From assembly GCA_005116745.1 (NCBI GenBank), contig SWDS01000001.1, positions 377,911-441,910 of the forward strand: a stretch of 64,000 nucleotides of DNA. The letters are read 5' to 3'. Position 1 is the stretch's first letter. Every line of letters starts with the position of its first letter. This document shows positions 28,335-36,662 of this stretch, piece after piece. Origin of the DNA: Nitrospira sp. (GTDB taxonomy: Bacteria; Nitrospirota; Nitrospiria; Nitrospirales; Nitrospiraceae). The notes beneath the pieces were generated by a model. The model did no database searches. It was given only the letters and a program-made list of their open reading frames with translations, and was not told the DNA's origin. A program made the position numbers and the translations under genes.

Positions 28335-29021
28335 ATGACCCTCCAGAAACCTCAGCACCATACCACAAGTTGGGATGTGACGCAGACTCTTCAAACCTAT
28401 GAGGAGGATGCCGAGATCTTTCTCAAACATTGGGGAGGAGAGAGATACAAGCGGCTGGCACTGCCAGCGCGTTTTCGGTTTATGTTTTTACATGGCCTGA
28501 AGACGCGAAGTAGCGCAGGCATTCGTCTGAGGTGAAGCAGTCAAGCAGCCTCCCAATGTCAGTCCAGAGTGCGTCGACGGTGCGCGGGGCGGCCTTGCGG
28601 AGCAGGGCGTTGAGTGTGGCGAACAGGTTTTCGATGGGATTCAGATCGGGGGAGTAGGGCGGGAGAGAGCGGATGTGTGCCCCGACCGGTTCAACAGCAG
28701 ATCTTCATGTACCTTAAGCATGGCTTGAAGGCCTATAAGTCTCGCCGAGCTGATCCGGACTCCTGGATCATCGGTGGCTACGCCACGAAGGAAGTTATCA
28801 ATCGCGCAAAATTCCAGCCGCAGCTCGTTGGTTCATCAGTTAAAAAAGAGGATGTGGCCTTTCTGGGTACTGATCCAGGAGACGACGTGACCGAGGCTTG
28901 GTGGGAGGAGATGTTGGTCCAGTGGTTTGATGTGCCGGAGGAAGAACAGCCTGCCGAAGAAGATGATGGCCAACCGGCCGATTCAGAGACCTCATCGCCT
29001 ATCAAATCGAAAGCGTCGTAG
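28335..29021 (+). pseudogene. Gene interrupted at an IS630 remnant
   Basis: Two open stretches in the same frame, 28335-28535 and 28614-29021, flank a transposase remnant. The left piece has YEEDAEIFLKHWGGERYKR; the right piece contains QQIFMYLKHGLKAYKSR and an acidic tail (EEEQPAEEDDGQPADSE). The right ORF's first residues derive from the remnant itself. The two pieces plausibly belonged to one gene, or to two. The original product is unrecognised. A GTG at 28377 is an alternative start for the left piece. Confidence 0.5.
28480..28702 (-). mobile_element. IS630-family transposase C-terminal remnant
   Basis: Read on the minus strand, about 70 codons end at the TAA at 28480-28482 and contain LPPYSPDLNPIENLFATLN, the DDE-domain signature of IS630-type transposases, then LLRKAAPRTVDALW and a YFASSGHV tail. 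The N-terminal two thirds and the ends of the element are absent. It is therefore a dead fragment. Confidence 0.8.
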
Positions 29022-29323
29022 GTTTTCTCCAGCCTCAGTCGCTGAGCACATCTGGTTCCCTAACCGATCCTACCTATGGTATCTGTACGTATACAGGTCG
29101 TATCTGAATGGATACCACGGCATGATTGGTTCCCTGGATTATCCTGTGCATCGCTTCAGGAAACGTTGCTCCAGTCGTGCGTGTAATCACTGCGTTCTGA
29201 ATGCACAGACGTGCAGGGACAGTTGCCCACTGCAGGCATTCTCATTGCTTAGTTTGGTTGGTTGGCTGGCTGGGAACACATTGAGATCAGCCTAGTGCCC
29301 TCACTCTTGTTCCATCGCGGACG
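29022..29323. other. Intergenic region upstream of the TIR gene
   Basis: About 300 bases without a gene. It holds GTATCTGTACGTATACAGG (29080-29098), a partly symmetric stretch, and tandem TTGG/CTGG tetranucleotides at 29253-29275. It probably contains the promoter of the TIR gene, but no clear -35/-10 pair was found. Confidence 0.4.
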
Positions 29324-31942
29324 ATGCCGACGAATCACTTCGATGTCTTTCTGAGCTATCACTGGCGTGACCATGTGCGGGTCGAGGCGCTGGCGCGTCG
29401 GTTGCGCGAGCAGCAGCTCACCGTCTTTCTCGACCGGTGGTATCTCACCCCGGGGCAATCCTGGCCGAAGGCATTAGAGGCGACCCTTGCGAACTGTCGC
29501 GCGGTGGTCGTCTGCATCGGGCCAGGCGAGATGGGGCCCTGGCAGCAGCGGGAGCAGTATCTCGCGATCCAACGCCAGGTAGCGGCTGAGCGTCAGCGGC
29601 AGACCTTTCCCGTCATTCCCGTACTCTTTCCAGGCTCGGAGCCGCCGCTGGGTTTCTTGAGTCAACTCACCTGGATCGATTTCCGGCCTCGCCTCGACGA
29701 TCCACTTCTGCTGCACACCCTGGTCAGCGCCATTCATGGCCAGCCGCCAGGACCAGATGCCCTGGAAACGGTCCGGCAGACGTTGGCGACGATCTGTCCC
29801 TATCGCGGCTTGCTCTATTTCCGCGAAGAAGATGCGCCGTTTTTCTTTGGGCGTGAAGCGGCGATCGCGCAACTCACCAGTGCGGTGCAGCAGCACCATC
29901 TTGTCGCAGTGGTAGGCGCGTCGGGCAGTGGGAAGTCGTCGGTCGTGCGAGCGGGTCTCGTGCCGGAGCTGCGGAAGAGTCGGGACCACGTCTGGGAGGT
30001 CGCGACGCTCGTGCCGACCGATCGACCCGTTCACGCGCTGGCGGCGGTGCTGATGCCATTTCTGGAACCGGACATGAGCGAAGTCACCCGATTGCGAGAA
30101 ATGAACCAGTTAGCTGAGGACTTGCTTGGCCGGAAGACGGCTCTTCGCGATGTCGTCGACCGCGTGCTCGCCAAGCAGCCAGGCACCGATCGTCTGCTCC
30201 TGATTGCCGATCAGTGGGAGGAATTGTTTACGCTGTGCAAGGATGACAAGGCTCGGCGCTGCTTCATCGACAACATTCTTGAGGCGACGGAGACTTCAAG
30301 ACTCAGCACGGTGCTCACCCTGCGGGGAGACTTTTTCGGTCGGGCCATTACGGATTACCGGTCACTATCGGATCGCGTGCAAGGGGCCCAGGTGAATCTG
30401 AGTCAAATGACGCGAGAGGAATTGCGCTTGGCCATCGAGGAGCCGTCGAAAAACGTCAAGCTCACGTTTCAAGCAGGCCTCGTTGATCTCATGCTGGGAC
30501 AGGCGGGTGACGAACCGGGCAAGTTGCCGCTGCTGGAATTCGTGCTACGGCGGCTGTGGGAGGACCGGCAGGGCGGCGAACTCCATCACGAGGCCTACAA
30601 GGCGATGGGGCAGTTGGAGGGCGCAATTGCGCACAAGGCTGAATCGATCTACGGACGACTGAGTGCGCACGATCAACGAGGTGTGCAACAGATTTTCTTG
30701 CGTCTCGTGCGCCCGGGCGAGGGCGAAGGGGATACTAGACGGCGGGCAACGTTTGCGGAAATAGGAGAGGGACTTCGAATCCTCGTGAAGATGCTCGCTG
30801 ACGAGCGGTTGTTGGTGACCTCCCAGCTCGCCAGCAGTGTGGAGGAAACTATTGAGGTATCGCATGAGGCTTTGATCCGTCATTGGGGACAGCTCAAGAA
30901 ATGGTTGAATGATGATCGTGAATACCTTGCGTGGCAGCAGCGGGTGAACGCGAAAATAAAGGAATGGGAGCGGTATCAACGCAACTCAGATCTTCTCCTC
31001 CGTGGGCTTCCATTGACCGAAGCACTGGGGTGGCTAAAGAAGAGACCTGGCTATATCTCACCTCCCGAACGTCAATTTGTCATGGTCAGCAAGAATCGGA
31101 AGGTCAAGCAGCTCATAGTCACTGCCATCTTTTCTGGTCTCGTGCTGGTGCTGATTAGTCATACGATCGGGCTCGAGGTGAAAACCTTAAACATTCATCA
31201 AATCATGCTCAAGGCACAATCATTTTTTGTCAGTATCCATATGGAGCCTGAAATGGTGCAGATTCAAGGTGGCGCCTTTCAGCAAGGCGATGTTGAGGGA
31301 CGTGGTGACTCAGATGAGAGACCTGTTCGCATGGTGACCGTGAAATCATTTGCTTTGGGCAAATATGAAGTAACATTCGAGGAATATGACCGGTTTGCCA
31401 TCGCTGGGGGTAGGTCTTTGTCCGATGATTCAAATTGGGGGCGTGGCAGCCAGCCGATGATATACGTGTCTTGGCAGGATGCGAAGGACTACGCTCAGTG
31501 GCTGTCAGAGAAGACCCAAAAACACTATCGGCTGCCCACTGAGTCTGAGTGGGAATATGCGATGCGAAAAGGAGTACGGCTGGAAGCCTTGGCGGGCACT
31601 TTCGGGGAATCTCAACTTGAGGCGTTCGCAGTCTTTAAAAATAATTCAAGTGAGCGAACATCCGTCGTTGGGACAAAGCAGCCTAATGGTTTGGGGCTTT
31701 ATGATATGAGCGGCAATGTATGGGAATGGGTGGAGGATTGCTGGCACAAGAACTATATGGGCGCACCAAAGGATGGCTCGGCCTGGCAGGAAGTGAAAAT
31801 AGGAGGCTGCGGCCAACACGTGATCCGGGGCGGTAGCTGGTACAAGGAATCGGAGGATCTTCGTCCATCGAAGCGGGGCGAGAAGATGTTTAGTTATCGA
31901 GGCAACGGCGTTGGTTTTCGTCTTGCCCAGGACCTTCCCTAA
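29324..31942 (+). CDS. TIR-STAND-FGE-fold multidomain sensor protein
   Basis: The 872-residue protein has a TIR domain (5-140), a STAND NTPase (about 155-590), one membrane span (595-615) and a formylglycine-generating-enzyme/CLec-like domain (641-870). The TIR has a Glu at residue 77 (PWQQREQ) in the position of the NAD-cleaving glutamate of catalytic TIRs. Walker A is GASGSGKSS (198-206) and Walker B IADQWEE (294-300). The C-terminal GGSW and GFRLAQ blocks are FGE signatures. TIR-STAND proteins with variable sensors are defence or self-recognition systems. A truncated avd gene downstream suggests the FGE domain was a DGR target. Confidence 0.88.
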   Translation: MPTNHFDVFLSYHWRDHVRVEALARRLREQQLTVFLDRWYLTPGQSWPKALEATLANCRAVVVCIGPGEMGPWQQREQYLAIQRQVAAERQRQTFPVIPVLFPGSEPPLGFLSQLTWIDFRPRLDDPLLLHTLVSAIHGQPPGPDALETVRQTLATICPYRGLLYFREEDAPFFFGREAAIAQLTSAVQQHHLVAVVGASGSGKSSVVRAGLVPELRKSRDHVWEVATLVPTDRPVHALAAVLMPFLEPDMSEVTRLREMNQLAEDLLGRKTALRDVVDRVLAKQPGTDRLLLIADQWEELFTLCKDDKARRCFIDNILEATETSRLSTVLTLRGDFFGRAITDYRSLSDRVQGAQVNLSQMTREELRLAIEEPSKNVKLTFQAGLVDLMLGQAGDEPGKLPLLEFVLRRLWEDRQGGELHHEAYKAMGQLEGAIAHKAESIYGRLSAHDQRGVQQIFLRLVRPGEGEGDTRRRATFAEIGEGLRILVKMLADERLLVTSQLASSVEETIEVSHEALIRHWGQLKKWLNDDREYLAWQQRVNAKIKEWERYQRNSDLLLRGLPLTEALGWLKKRPGYISPPERQFVMVSKNRKVKQLIVTAIFSGLVLVLISHTIGLEVKTLNIHQIMLKAQSFFVSIHMEPEMVQIQGGAFQQGDVEGRGDSDERPVRMVTVKSFALGKYEVTFEEYDRFAIAGGRSLSDDSNWGRGSQPMIYVSWQDAKDYAQWLSEKTQKHYRLPTESEWEYAMRKGVRLEALAGTFGESQLEAFAVFKNNSSERTSVVGTKQPNGLGLYDMSGNVWEWVEDCWHKNYMGAPKDGSAWQEVKIGGCGQHVIRGGSWYKESEDLRPSKRGEKMFSYRGNGVGFRLAQDLP
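31829..31942 (+). other. Putative DGR variable region
   Basis: The last 114 bases code GGSW...GVGFRLAQDLP. DGR variable regions of FGE/CLec proteins begin with RGGSW and end with GFRL, with diversified codons between. Here the intervening residues (YKESEDLRPSKRG) differ from the usual Asn-rich template pattern, as expected if adenines were mutated. No template repeat is present in the window, so this is inferred from motif and the avd neighbour. Confidence 0.5.
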
Positions 31943-32048
31943 CCCTTTACGCTTTGTTCTTTTACCCTTTGCGTCTTCACGTTTCTGGTGCGTTCATCCT
32001 GGGTCGAAGAGAGTGTCATCAGCCAATTGTTGAGCATCGAGGTGTCGC

Positions 32049-32255
32049 ATGTCTTCTGCTACTGTGCCCCAAGCGGTGCAATTGTGCCACGAACTGCTAC
32101 TCTGGCTCATTCCGCAGCTTGATACGTTTCCTCATGCGCGGCGCTTCACATTAGGTGAGCGGATCGAAGACGGGTTGCTTGAGGTGCTGGAATTGCTAGT
32201 CGAGTCGACCGGAAAGAGCGTAGGGCGTTACCTAGGGTGTGAACATTTCCTGTAA
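32049..32255 (+). pseudogene. avd: Truncated avd (DGR accessory protein)
   Basis: The first 54 codons are a clear Avd N-terminus: LLLWLIPQLDTFPHARRFTL and GERIEDGLLEVLELLVES. Avd is the four-helix-bundle accessory protein that binds DGR reverse transcriptase and template RNA. Family similarity stops at about 32211 and the last 14 codons overlap antisense with mazF; normal Avd has over 100 residues. The template repeat and reverse transcriptase that normally follow are missing. Confidence 0.75.
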
Positions 32256-32570
32256 GACTGCAAGAACGGCTGCGAGGGTATTTGGCGCGATTCGCCCAAC
32301 TCGTTTGACGAGGCGCTCGCTATCAACAGTCCGTATCTGGTCTATTGCGACAAACCCACTCCGATCACGGAATCGGCAACGAACACGCCAAAGATAGGCC
32401 TTACCCCCGGTGGTCATGGGCGCCACGATGACCGTCCGCAAATGCTGGTTGAGCTCATCAGGAGAGATAACAAGGCAGGGCCGTGTTTTTCTGATCTCAC
32501 TCCCTCGAGTGGGATCGAGCTCAATCAGATACACATCACCGCGGGTAGGGGTTGTTGGAGCTATCACCAT
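32232..32570 (-). CDS. mazF: MazF/PemK-type toxin
   Basis: The 112-residue product has the MazF/PemK fold: RGDVYLIELDPTRGSE, KTRPCLVIS and VIVAPMT. These toxins are sequence-specific endoribonucleases. The ATG at 32570 overlaps the mazE stop (ATGGTGA), indicating translational coupling. Its 3' end abuts the broken avd gene, so insertion of this module may have truncated avd. Confidence 0.9.
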   Translation of the reverse strand: MVIAPTTPTRGDVYLIELDPTRGSEIRKTRPCLVISPDELNQHLRTVIVAPMTTGGKAYLWRVRCRFRDRSGFVAIDQIRTVDSERLVKRVGRIAPNTLAAVLAVLQEMFTP

Positions 32571-32812
32571 TTCCACTCTTTCTTATCGAACTGAGTGGGT
32601 ACCGGGGGATCAAGAAGTTGATCGTCATCATGCTCCCGCATGCGCCGGGCTGCGTCTGCCCAGCCGGCTCGTGGCTGTGATGGCTTTGATATCAGAATTC
32701 TGCCTGGTTCAGCCTGAAGCTCTACTTCATCTTCAAGCTGGGCTTCTTGGAGTAAGGTTTTTGGAAGACGGATGCCCCTGGAATTGCCGATTCTGATGAT
32801 ATGGGCTTTCAT
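32564..32812 (-). CDS. mazE: MazE-type AbrB antitoxin
   Basis: The 82-residue protein starts MKAHIIRIGNSRGIRLPKTL, the swapped-hairpin AbrB/SpoVT DNA-binding fold of MazE antitoxins. The C-terminal acidic region (REHDDDQLLDPP) should wrap the MazF toxin. It probably represses its own promoter; the inverted repeat just upstream of the ATG is a candidate site. Confidence 0.88.
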   Translation of the reverse strand: MKAHIIRIGNSRGIRLPKTLLQEAQLEDEVELQAEPGRILISKPSQPRAGWADAARRMREHDDDQLLDPPVPTQFDKKEWKW

Positions 32813-32813
32813 G

Positions 32814-32864
32814 GTAGGTCTCCAGATGGACCTACATTGTAATCACATGTTCTGCCATACGCAA
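32814..32864 (-). promoter_or_regulatory. mazEF promoter and operator
   Basis: Read on the minus strand, TTGCGT (32859-32864) is followed by a 17-base spacer and TACAAT (32836-32841). Immediately downstream, 7-bp arms GTAGGTC (32829-32835 and 32814-32820 as reverse complements) form an inverted repeat with an eight-base gap, ending two bases before the mazE ATG. This is a plausible autoregulated toxin-antitoxin promoter. Confidence 0.55.
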
Positions 32865-32960
32865 ATGAAGAGTATCTGTCGATGACAGGGAGGGACGAGC
32901 ACTTAGCCGAATAGGTCTATCTGCGCCGGCTGCGGCTGAAACGCTCGTCGTGATACTGGC

Positions 32961-32989
32961 TTGCCTGGATTCGAATAAGCCACTATAAT
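32961..32989 (+). promoter_or_regulatory. Promoter of the Phd/RelE module
   Basis: TTGCCT (32961-32966) and a perfect TATAAT (32984-32989) are separated by 17 bases. The antitoxin ATG lies 29 bases downstream with a GAGG site at 33010-33013. Short AGCT-centred symmetry around 33003-33017 may be the operator. Confidence 0.65.
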
Positions 32990-33018
32990 GGCTATTCATA
33001 CAGCTATATGAGGTAGCT

Positions 33019-33297
33019 ATGCCGCAGGTCGATGAGTTTGTCTCCGTCAGTGAGGCCAAAAATAAATTGTTGGCTTTGATCCGACGGATGAAGCACAAGC
33101 AAGAAGTCGTTGCTATTACACGTGACGGGGTCCCTTCGGCTGTACTTTTGAGTATGGATCAGTTTGAGGGGCTCATGGAGACAATTGAGATTCTGAGTGA
33201 TCAAAAATCGATGCGTGCGCTCCGTCGATCTTTGAAGCAGGCTGAGAAAGGGCGGTGGGTCAGCCATGACGCGGTGTTTGGCCGCGAGAATTCGTGA
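33019..33297 (+). CDS. Phd/YefM-family antitoxin
   Basis: The 92-residue protein begins with VSVSEAKNKLLALIRRM and VVAITRDGVPSAVLLSMDQF, the DNA-binding fold of Phd/YefM antitoxins, and ends with a charged tail that should bind the toxin. It is coupled to the toxin gene by a GTGA overlap and is driven by the promoter at 32961. Confidence 0.88.
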   Translation: MPQVDEFVSVSEAKNKLLALIRRMKHKQEVVAITRDGVPSAVLLSMDQFEGLMETIEILSDQKSMRALRRSLKQAEKGRWVSHDAVFGRENS

Positions 33298-33587
33298 AAG
33301 GCTACCGAGCTCGGTATACGCCGGAGGCGGCTGAGCGAGTCCTTAAGTTTCATCCTCAAGTTAAGCGAGAGATCAAGGAAGACATCAGGGAGCTATTGAT
33401 CTCTCCGCTCGCAGGTCATTCTCTCCAATTTGAGCTCGCTGGACTTCGATCCTATCGTGTCAGGACCTATCGAATTATCTACCGCATTCATGATGATGAG
33501 TCGTGCCTTGATATTGTCTTTGTCGGTCCACGGCGAAACGTGTACGAAGAACTCAGAACCTTGCTGCTCGCAAGGGAGGAGAACTGA
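33294..33587 (+). CDS. RelE/ParE-family toxin
   Basis: The 97-residue product has the RelE/ParE fold: HPQVKREIKEDIRELL, LRSYRVRTYRIIYRI and a terminal VGPRRNVYEEL. RelE-type members cut mRNA on the ribosome; ParE-type inhibit gyrase, and the basic RxYR core leans towards RelE. Start is GTG at 33294 overlapping the antitoxin stop. Confidence 0.88.
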   Translation: MKGYRARYTPEAAERVLKFHPQVKREIKEDIRELLISPLAGHSLQFELAGLRSYRVRTYRIIYRIHDDESCLDIVFVGPRRNVYEELRTLLLAREEN

Positions 33588-33621
33588 GTAGCCCGTTCGC
33601 CATGGGCTTGAAACAGCAAGG

Positions 33622-34275
33622 TTATCCAAAAAGGTCCATCTGAGCTGGCTGGGGGTCAATGGTCAAGACTGGTGCGGCTGGGGTAGAAGCTGCGTTCGTT
33701 GGCTCAACCGGTGTGGAGTGGCGGTCGAGAAATTCTTTCAGCTTCTTGAAATCCTCTTTCAGTGTGACGAGCAGGTTGCCTTGATGGAGCGCAGCTGCTG
33801 GGTGTAGGAGGGGGAACAGCACGAAATCTTTCATGTAGAAGGCTTGTGCTTTCACCTTCGTGATGCCGACTTTTCGTTCTAAGAGGGTCTGCGTGGCCCA
33901 GTTTCCCAGGGTACAGACCAGTTTGGGGCGAATCAATTGGATTTGCTGTAGCAGGAACGGCTTGCACGTTTCCACTTCGTCTTGCTCTGGATCTCGGTTG
34001 TTCGGCGGCCGGCATTTGATGACGTTGGCAATGTAGATGTGATCGCGTGAGAGCCCTGCCGAGGCCAGGAGGTCATTCAGGATTCTACCGGCTGCCCCCA
34101 CGAACGGCTCACCCTTCTGATCTTCATTGAGACCTGGCGCTTCTCCGACAAACATGATACTGGCATGAGGGTTCCCCACGCCGAAGACGACTTGGCTGCG
34201 CCCGAGCTTGGCGAGTTTGCACCGCTCGCAGTTGACGAGGGATTGAGCGAGGTCTTGAAGAGGAGTGAGCGTCAT
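33622..34275 (-). CDS. Family 4 uracil-DNA glycosylase
   Basis: This 217-residue Fe-S uracil-DNA glycosylase removes uracil from DNA. Cluster cysteines are C16, C19, C88 and C104. Motif A GEAPG (44-48) and the later HPAAAL are the usual glycosylase motifs. A Pro/Ala-rich linker leads to a C-terminal QMDLFG (212-217), which matches the QL[SD]LF beta-clamp-binding pattern, so it may be recruited to replication forks. It is isolated from other repair genes. Confidence 0.92.
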   Translation of the reverse strand: MTLTPLQDLAQSLVNCERCKLAKLGRSQVVFGVGNPHASIMFVGEAPGLNEDQKGEPFVGAAGRILNDLLASAGLSRDHIYIANVIKCRPPNNRDPEQDEVETCKPFLLQQIQLIRPKLVCTLGNWATQTLLERKVGITKVKAQAFYMKDFVLFPLLHPAAALHQGNLLVTLKEDFKKLKEFLDRHSTPVEPTNAASTPAAPVLTIDPQPAQMDLFG

Positions 34276-34365
34276 GAGTTATAAGGGCGACGAAATGAGT
34301 ATCGGTATCTTAAAAACGGACAGCCGGGATGTCAATCGAGATATTGAGGTTAGGAGGCCAGCGAC

Positions 34366-34992
34366 ATGACGATGAAACGCACCTGGATGGGAAGCCTTTT
34401 AGTTGCGATGATTCCAACATTGGTATCTGCGGCATCAGTGGAACTGGTAGCCTACAGTGATAAGCCGTTGTGTGAACAAGTGGCGAAGTTGTTCGGAGAA
34501 GGGCTGAATGCCGCGTCTGACCTATCAAGGACTGTGGAGTGGACCGCGGTGGAGTTGAAGGGAGAGGGACCAAAGACTAGGCGCTGTTCGAGTTTCGACA
34601 AGGCGAACATGGATCTGAACAACGATGGGCGCGACGATTTAGTAGTGAAGACTACATTTTGTATGAAGGGCGCACCGAGTGAGAGCTTCTATGTCTTTCC
34701 CGCCAATAGTCCGGTCCTCAACCAACTGGCTTGGCAAGATATGAGCCCCCTGTTGGCAACGCACGACAAGTTTGAGCGCACCGGCGGAACCTATCCGCTG
34801 ACGTCTCTTCCCATGGACACAGCATCGTCATCTCCTGCGTTGAGCACGGTCTTTACGATTGAACCGTTTCGGCTTGATGGTGTGGCCTATCTCAGTCTGA
34901 CCGATGCTCGACGGGAGTGGATGGTCATCGCGAAGTATCGAGGAGGTGAACGGTTTGAGGATCTGTGCTATCTGCACGCAGGATCTAATTAA
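34366..34992 (+). CDS. Secreted protein with calcium-loop-like motif
   Basis: The 208-residue protein has a signal peptide (core LLVAMIPTLVSA, cleavage near residue 22) and two cysteine pairs. An aspartate-rich DLNNDGRDDL recalls calcium loops of VCBS/FG-GAP-type domains. No family was assigned. A good ribosome binding site (TTAGGAGG) precedes the ATG. The last eight bases overlap the 3' end of the opposite-strand lipoprotein gene. Confidence 0.65.
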   Translation: MTMKRTWMGSLLVAMIPTLVSAASVELVAYSDKPLCEQVAKLFGEGLNAASDLSRTVEWTAVELKGEGPKTRRCSSFDKANMDLNNDGRDDLVVKTTFCMKGAPSESFYVFPANSPVLNQLAWQDMSPLLATHDKFERTGGTYPLTSLPMDTASSSPALSTVFTIEPFRLDGVAYLSLTDARREWMVIAKYRGGERFEDLCYLHAGSN

Positions 34993-35293
34993 GATGGTAG
35001 CCTTTTGCTGCCAGACAGGTATCCCGCATGGCGTTGATCGTCGAGAGGCCATGCAGTGCGCGAGCATGGTCAGCCGGACTCTGAGGCCCGGCACTGAAGG
35101 GAAAGGGTGAACTCTGACTGTAGAAGTGCTGCTCGTTGGCTAACCGTGCTTTGTACTCACACTCCATATAGTCCCGCTCCACATCATATCGGCTGAGGCC
35201 AGCGGGGTGGATTCCTCGCTCGTAGGGACTTTGCGCGCAACTCCACATGAGTAGCGGAAGCGCAAGCACGAATATTTTGGCCCATGACGTCAC
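34985..35293 (-). CDS. Small lipoprotein
   Basis: The 102-residue product starts at GTG 35293 and has the signal MTSWAKIFVLALPLLMWSC with lipobox ending at Cys19. The rest has a YDVERDYMECEYKARLA segment and two further cysteines that could pair. It follows hpnE by 31 bases and may be the last gene of that operon. The frame is open upstream to 35476, but those residues overlap hpnE and are not expected to be translated. Confidence 0.6.
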   Translation of the reverse strand: MTSWAKIFVLALPLLMWSCAQSPYERGIHPAGLSRYDVERDYMECEYKARLANEQHFYSQSSPFPFSAGPQSPADHARALHGLSTINAMRDTCLAAKGYHLN

Positions 35294-35324
35294 GTGATAT
35301 TCGTACCATCCAGCCCTGACAGGG

Positions 35325-36662
35325 TCAAGCGGGGTGGGCGGCGACGAGCTCTGCACAGCGATGGGCGCTGACAAGCGCACTCTCCAGATTCGTAGGCCAT
35401 CCGGTGTCGGTCCATGCCCCGGCGATGAGCAAGTTCTGGATAGGACTCTGTTGAAGCGGCCGCAATTGCGCGGCACCCGGTGCCAGCAACAGGGCCGCGT
35501 GGTTCTCGTGAAAGACTGACTGAGCGGTTATATCCTCTCTGGCCGTTCCGGAGAACAACTCGCACATCTCGGTCTGTGCTGCCTCGACCACCTGATTGTT
35601 GTTCAACTCGGTGAGCCTGTTCCCGACCGCAGAGAGCCGATATTCAGTTTCGCCTGATTCGAGTGCTGTGCTGGTGAGCTGGTGGAATGGCCGGCCTGGG
35701 AGGAGGAGCAGACGGGGCCTTGGCTTCGTTCTGGCGCAGGTCAATTGAATCACGACCTCGCTCAGACTTTGAAGCTCGGTGAGTTGTGCGAAGTAGGCGT
35801 AGCGGGTTAGCAGTCGTTCCGGTAAGAGCTGCAGGAGATTCTGGTAGGACAGCGCGATGATGTACCGGTTGGCTCGGAGTCTGGTGTCGTCGTGAAGCCG
35901 GACCTCGCTCACACCCGTCTGTCCAAACTGAAGGGTAGGCCAATGGGTCAGAGAGACAATCTGCGCATTGCCTCGCCGGAGCGCCTGTTTCATGGGTGCG
36001 ATGAAGCGGTGGTCGATGGAGCCGGCCAGGTGTGTGAGCCTCGCATCCGATGCATCGCGCAGAAACACAGTGGAAAGCAGATGGACGAAGGTTGAAGCGG
36101 CGAGATGTGTCAGCGCGTTGTCGGTCAACCACTGAGCGAGCGGATCCCAAATCCGTTCTCTGGCTTCGGGACTTTGCCCGGTCGCCGTCAGCCATTCATC
36201 GGCTGTCCGATTCTCTAAATCCGCTGGGAGCGTGTGGGCCTGTTCCCAAATTTGCTCCATATGGGAGAAGAGTCTCCACCGATCCTGCCAGGAAAGGCCG
36301 TGGAAGCTGAAGAGGCTCATCATCCACTGAAAGGCTCCGGGAAGACGGGCCGACTGATAGGGGGCGATTCGCCCATCGGGGAGCCGAAATTCGAGTGGAA
36401 CGGTCTGGTCGGATTCCGGAGGCCTTCCTCGGTCGAGCAGGCGAAGGACTCGCTTCGTCTCCTGGTGGCATCCCAGAACAATCGGGGCTGGTTGAAATGC
36501 ATCGGTCCGAAATCCATCGAGCCAGCCAGGATAATCGAGCAGGGTGATGTGGTAGCCCTGTTGATGAAGATGGTACGCAGTGGCCAGGCCCGCCAGTCCA
36601 GAACCGAGCACAAGGACGGTGTGTGAGGACGGCGCAGTCACGAGAATCGGGATCGGAGCCAA
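35325..36662 (-). CDS. hpnE: Hydroxysqualene dehydroxylase HpnE-like FAD protein
   Basis: The 445-residue flavoprotein opens with the FAD fold VLGSGLAGLATAYHL (residues 18-32) and ends with an amine-oxidase-type IAGAWTDTGWPTNLESAL block. HpnE reduces hydroxysqualene to squalene for hopanoid synthesis. Its gene overlaps the 3' end of hpnD by 25 bases, which supports the assignment. No hpnC homologue was seen in the window. Confidence 0.85.
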   Translation of the reverse strand: MAPIPILVTAPSSHTVLVLGSGLAGLATAYHLHQQGYHITLLDYPGWLDGFRTDAFQPAPIVLGCHQETKRVLRLLDRGRPPESDQTVPLEFRLPDGRIAPYQSARLPGAFQWMMSLFSFHGLSWQDRWRLFSHMEQIWEQAHTLPADLENRTADEWLTATGQSPEARERIWDPLAQWLTDNALTHLAASTFVHLLSTVFLRDASDARLTHLAGSIDHRFIAPMKQALRRGNAQIVSLTHWPTLQFGQTGVSEVRLHDDTRLRANRYIIALSYQNLLQLLPERLLTRYAYFAQLTELQSLSEVVIQLTCARTKPRPRLLLLPGRPFHQLTSTALESGETEYRLSAVGNRLTELNNNQVVEAAQTEMCELFSGTAREDITAQSVFHENHAALLLAPGAAQLRPLQQSPIQNLLIAGAWTDTGWPTNLESALVSAHRCAELVAAHPA

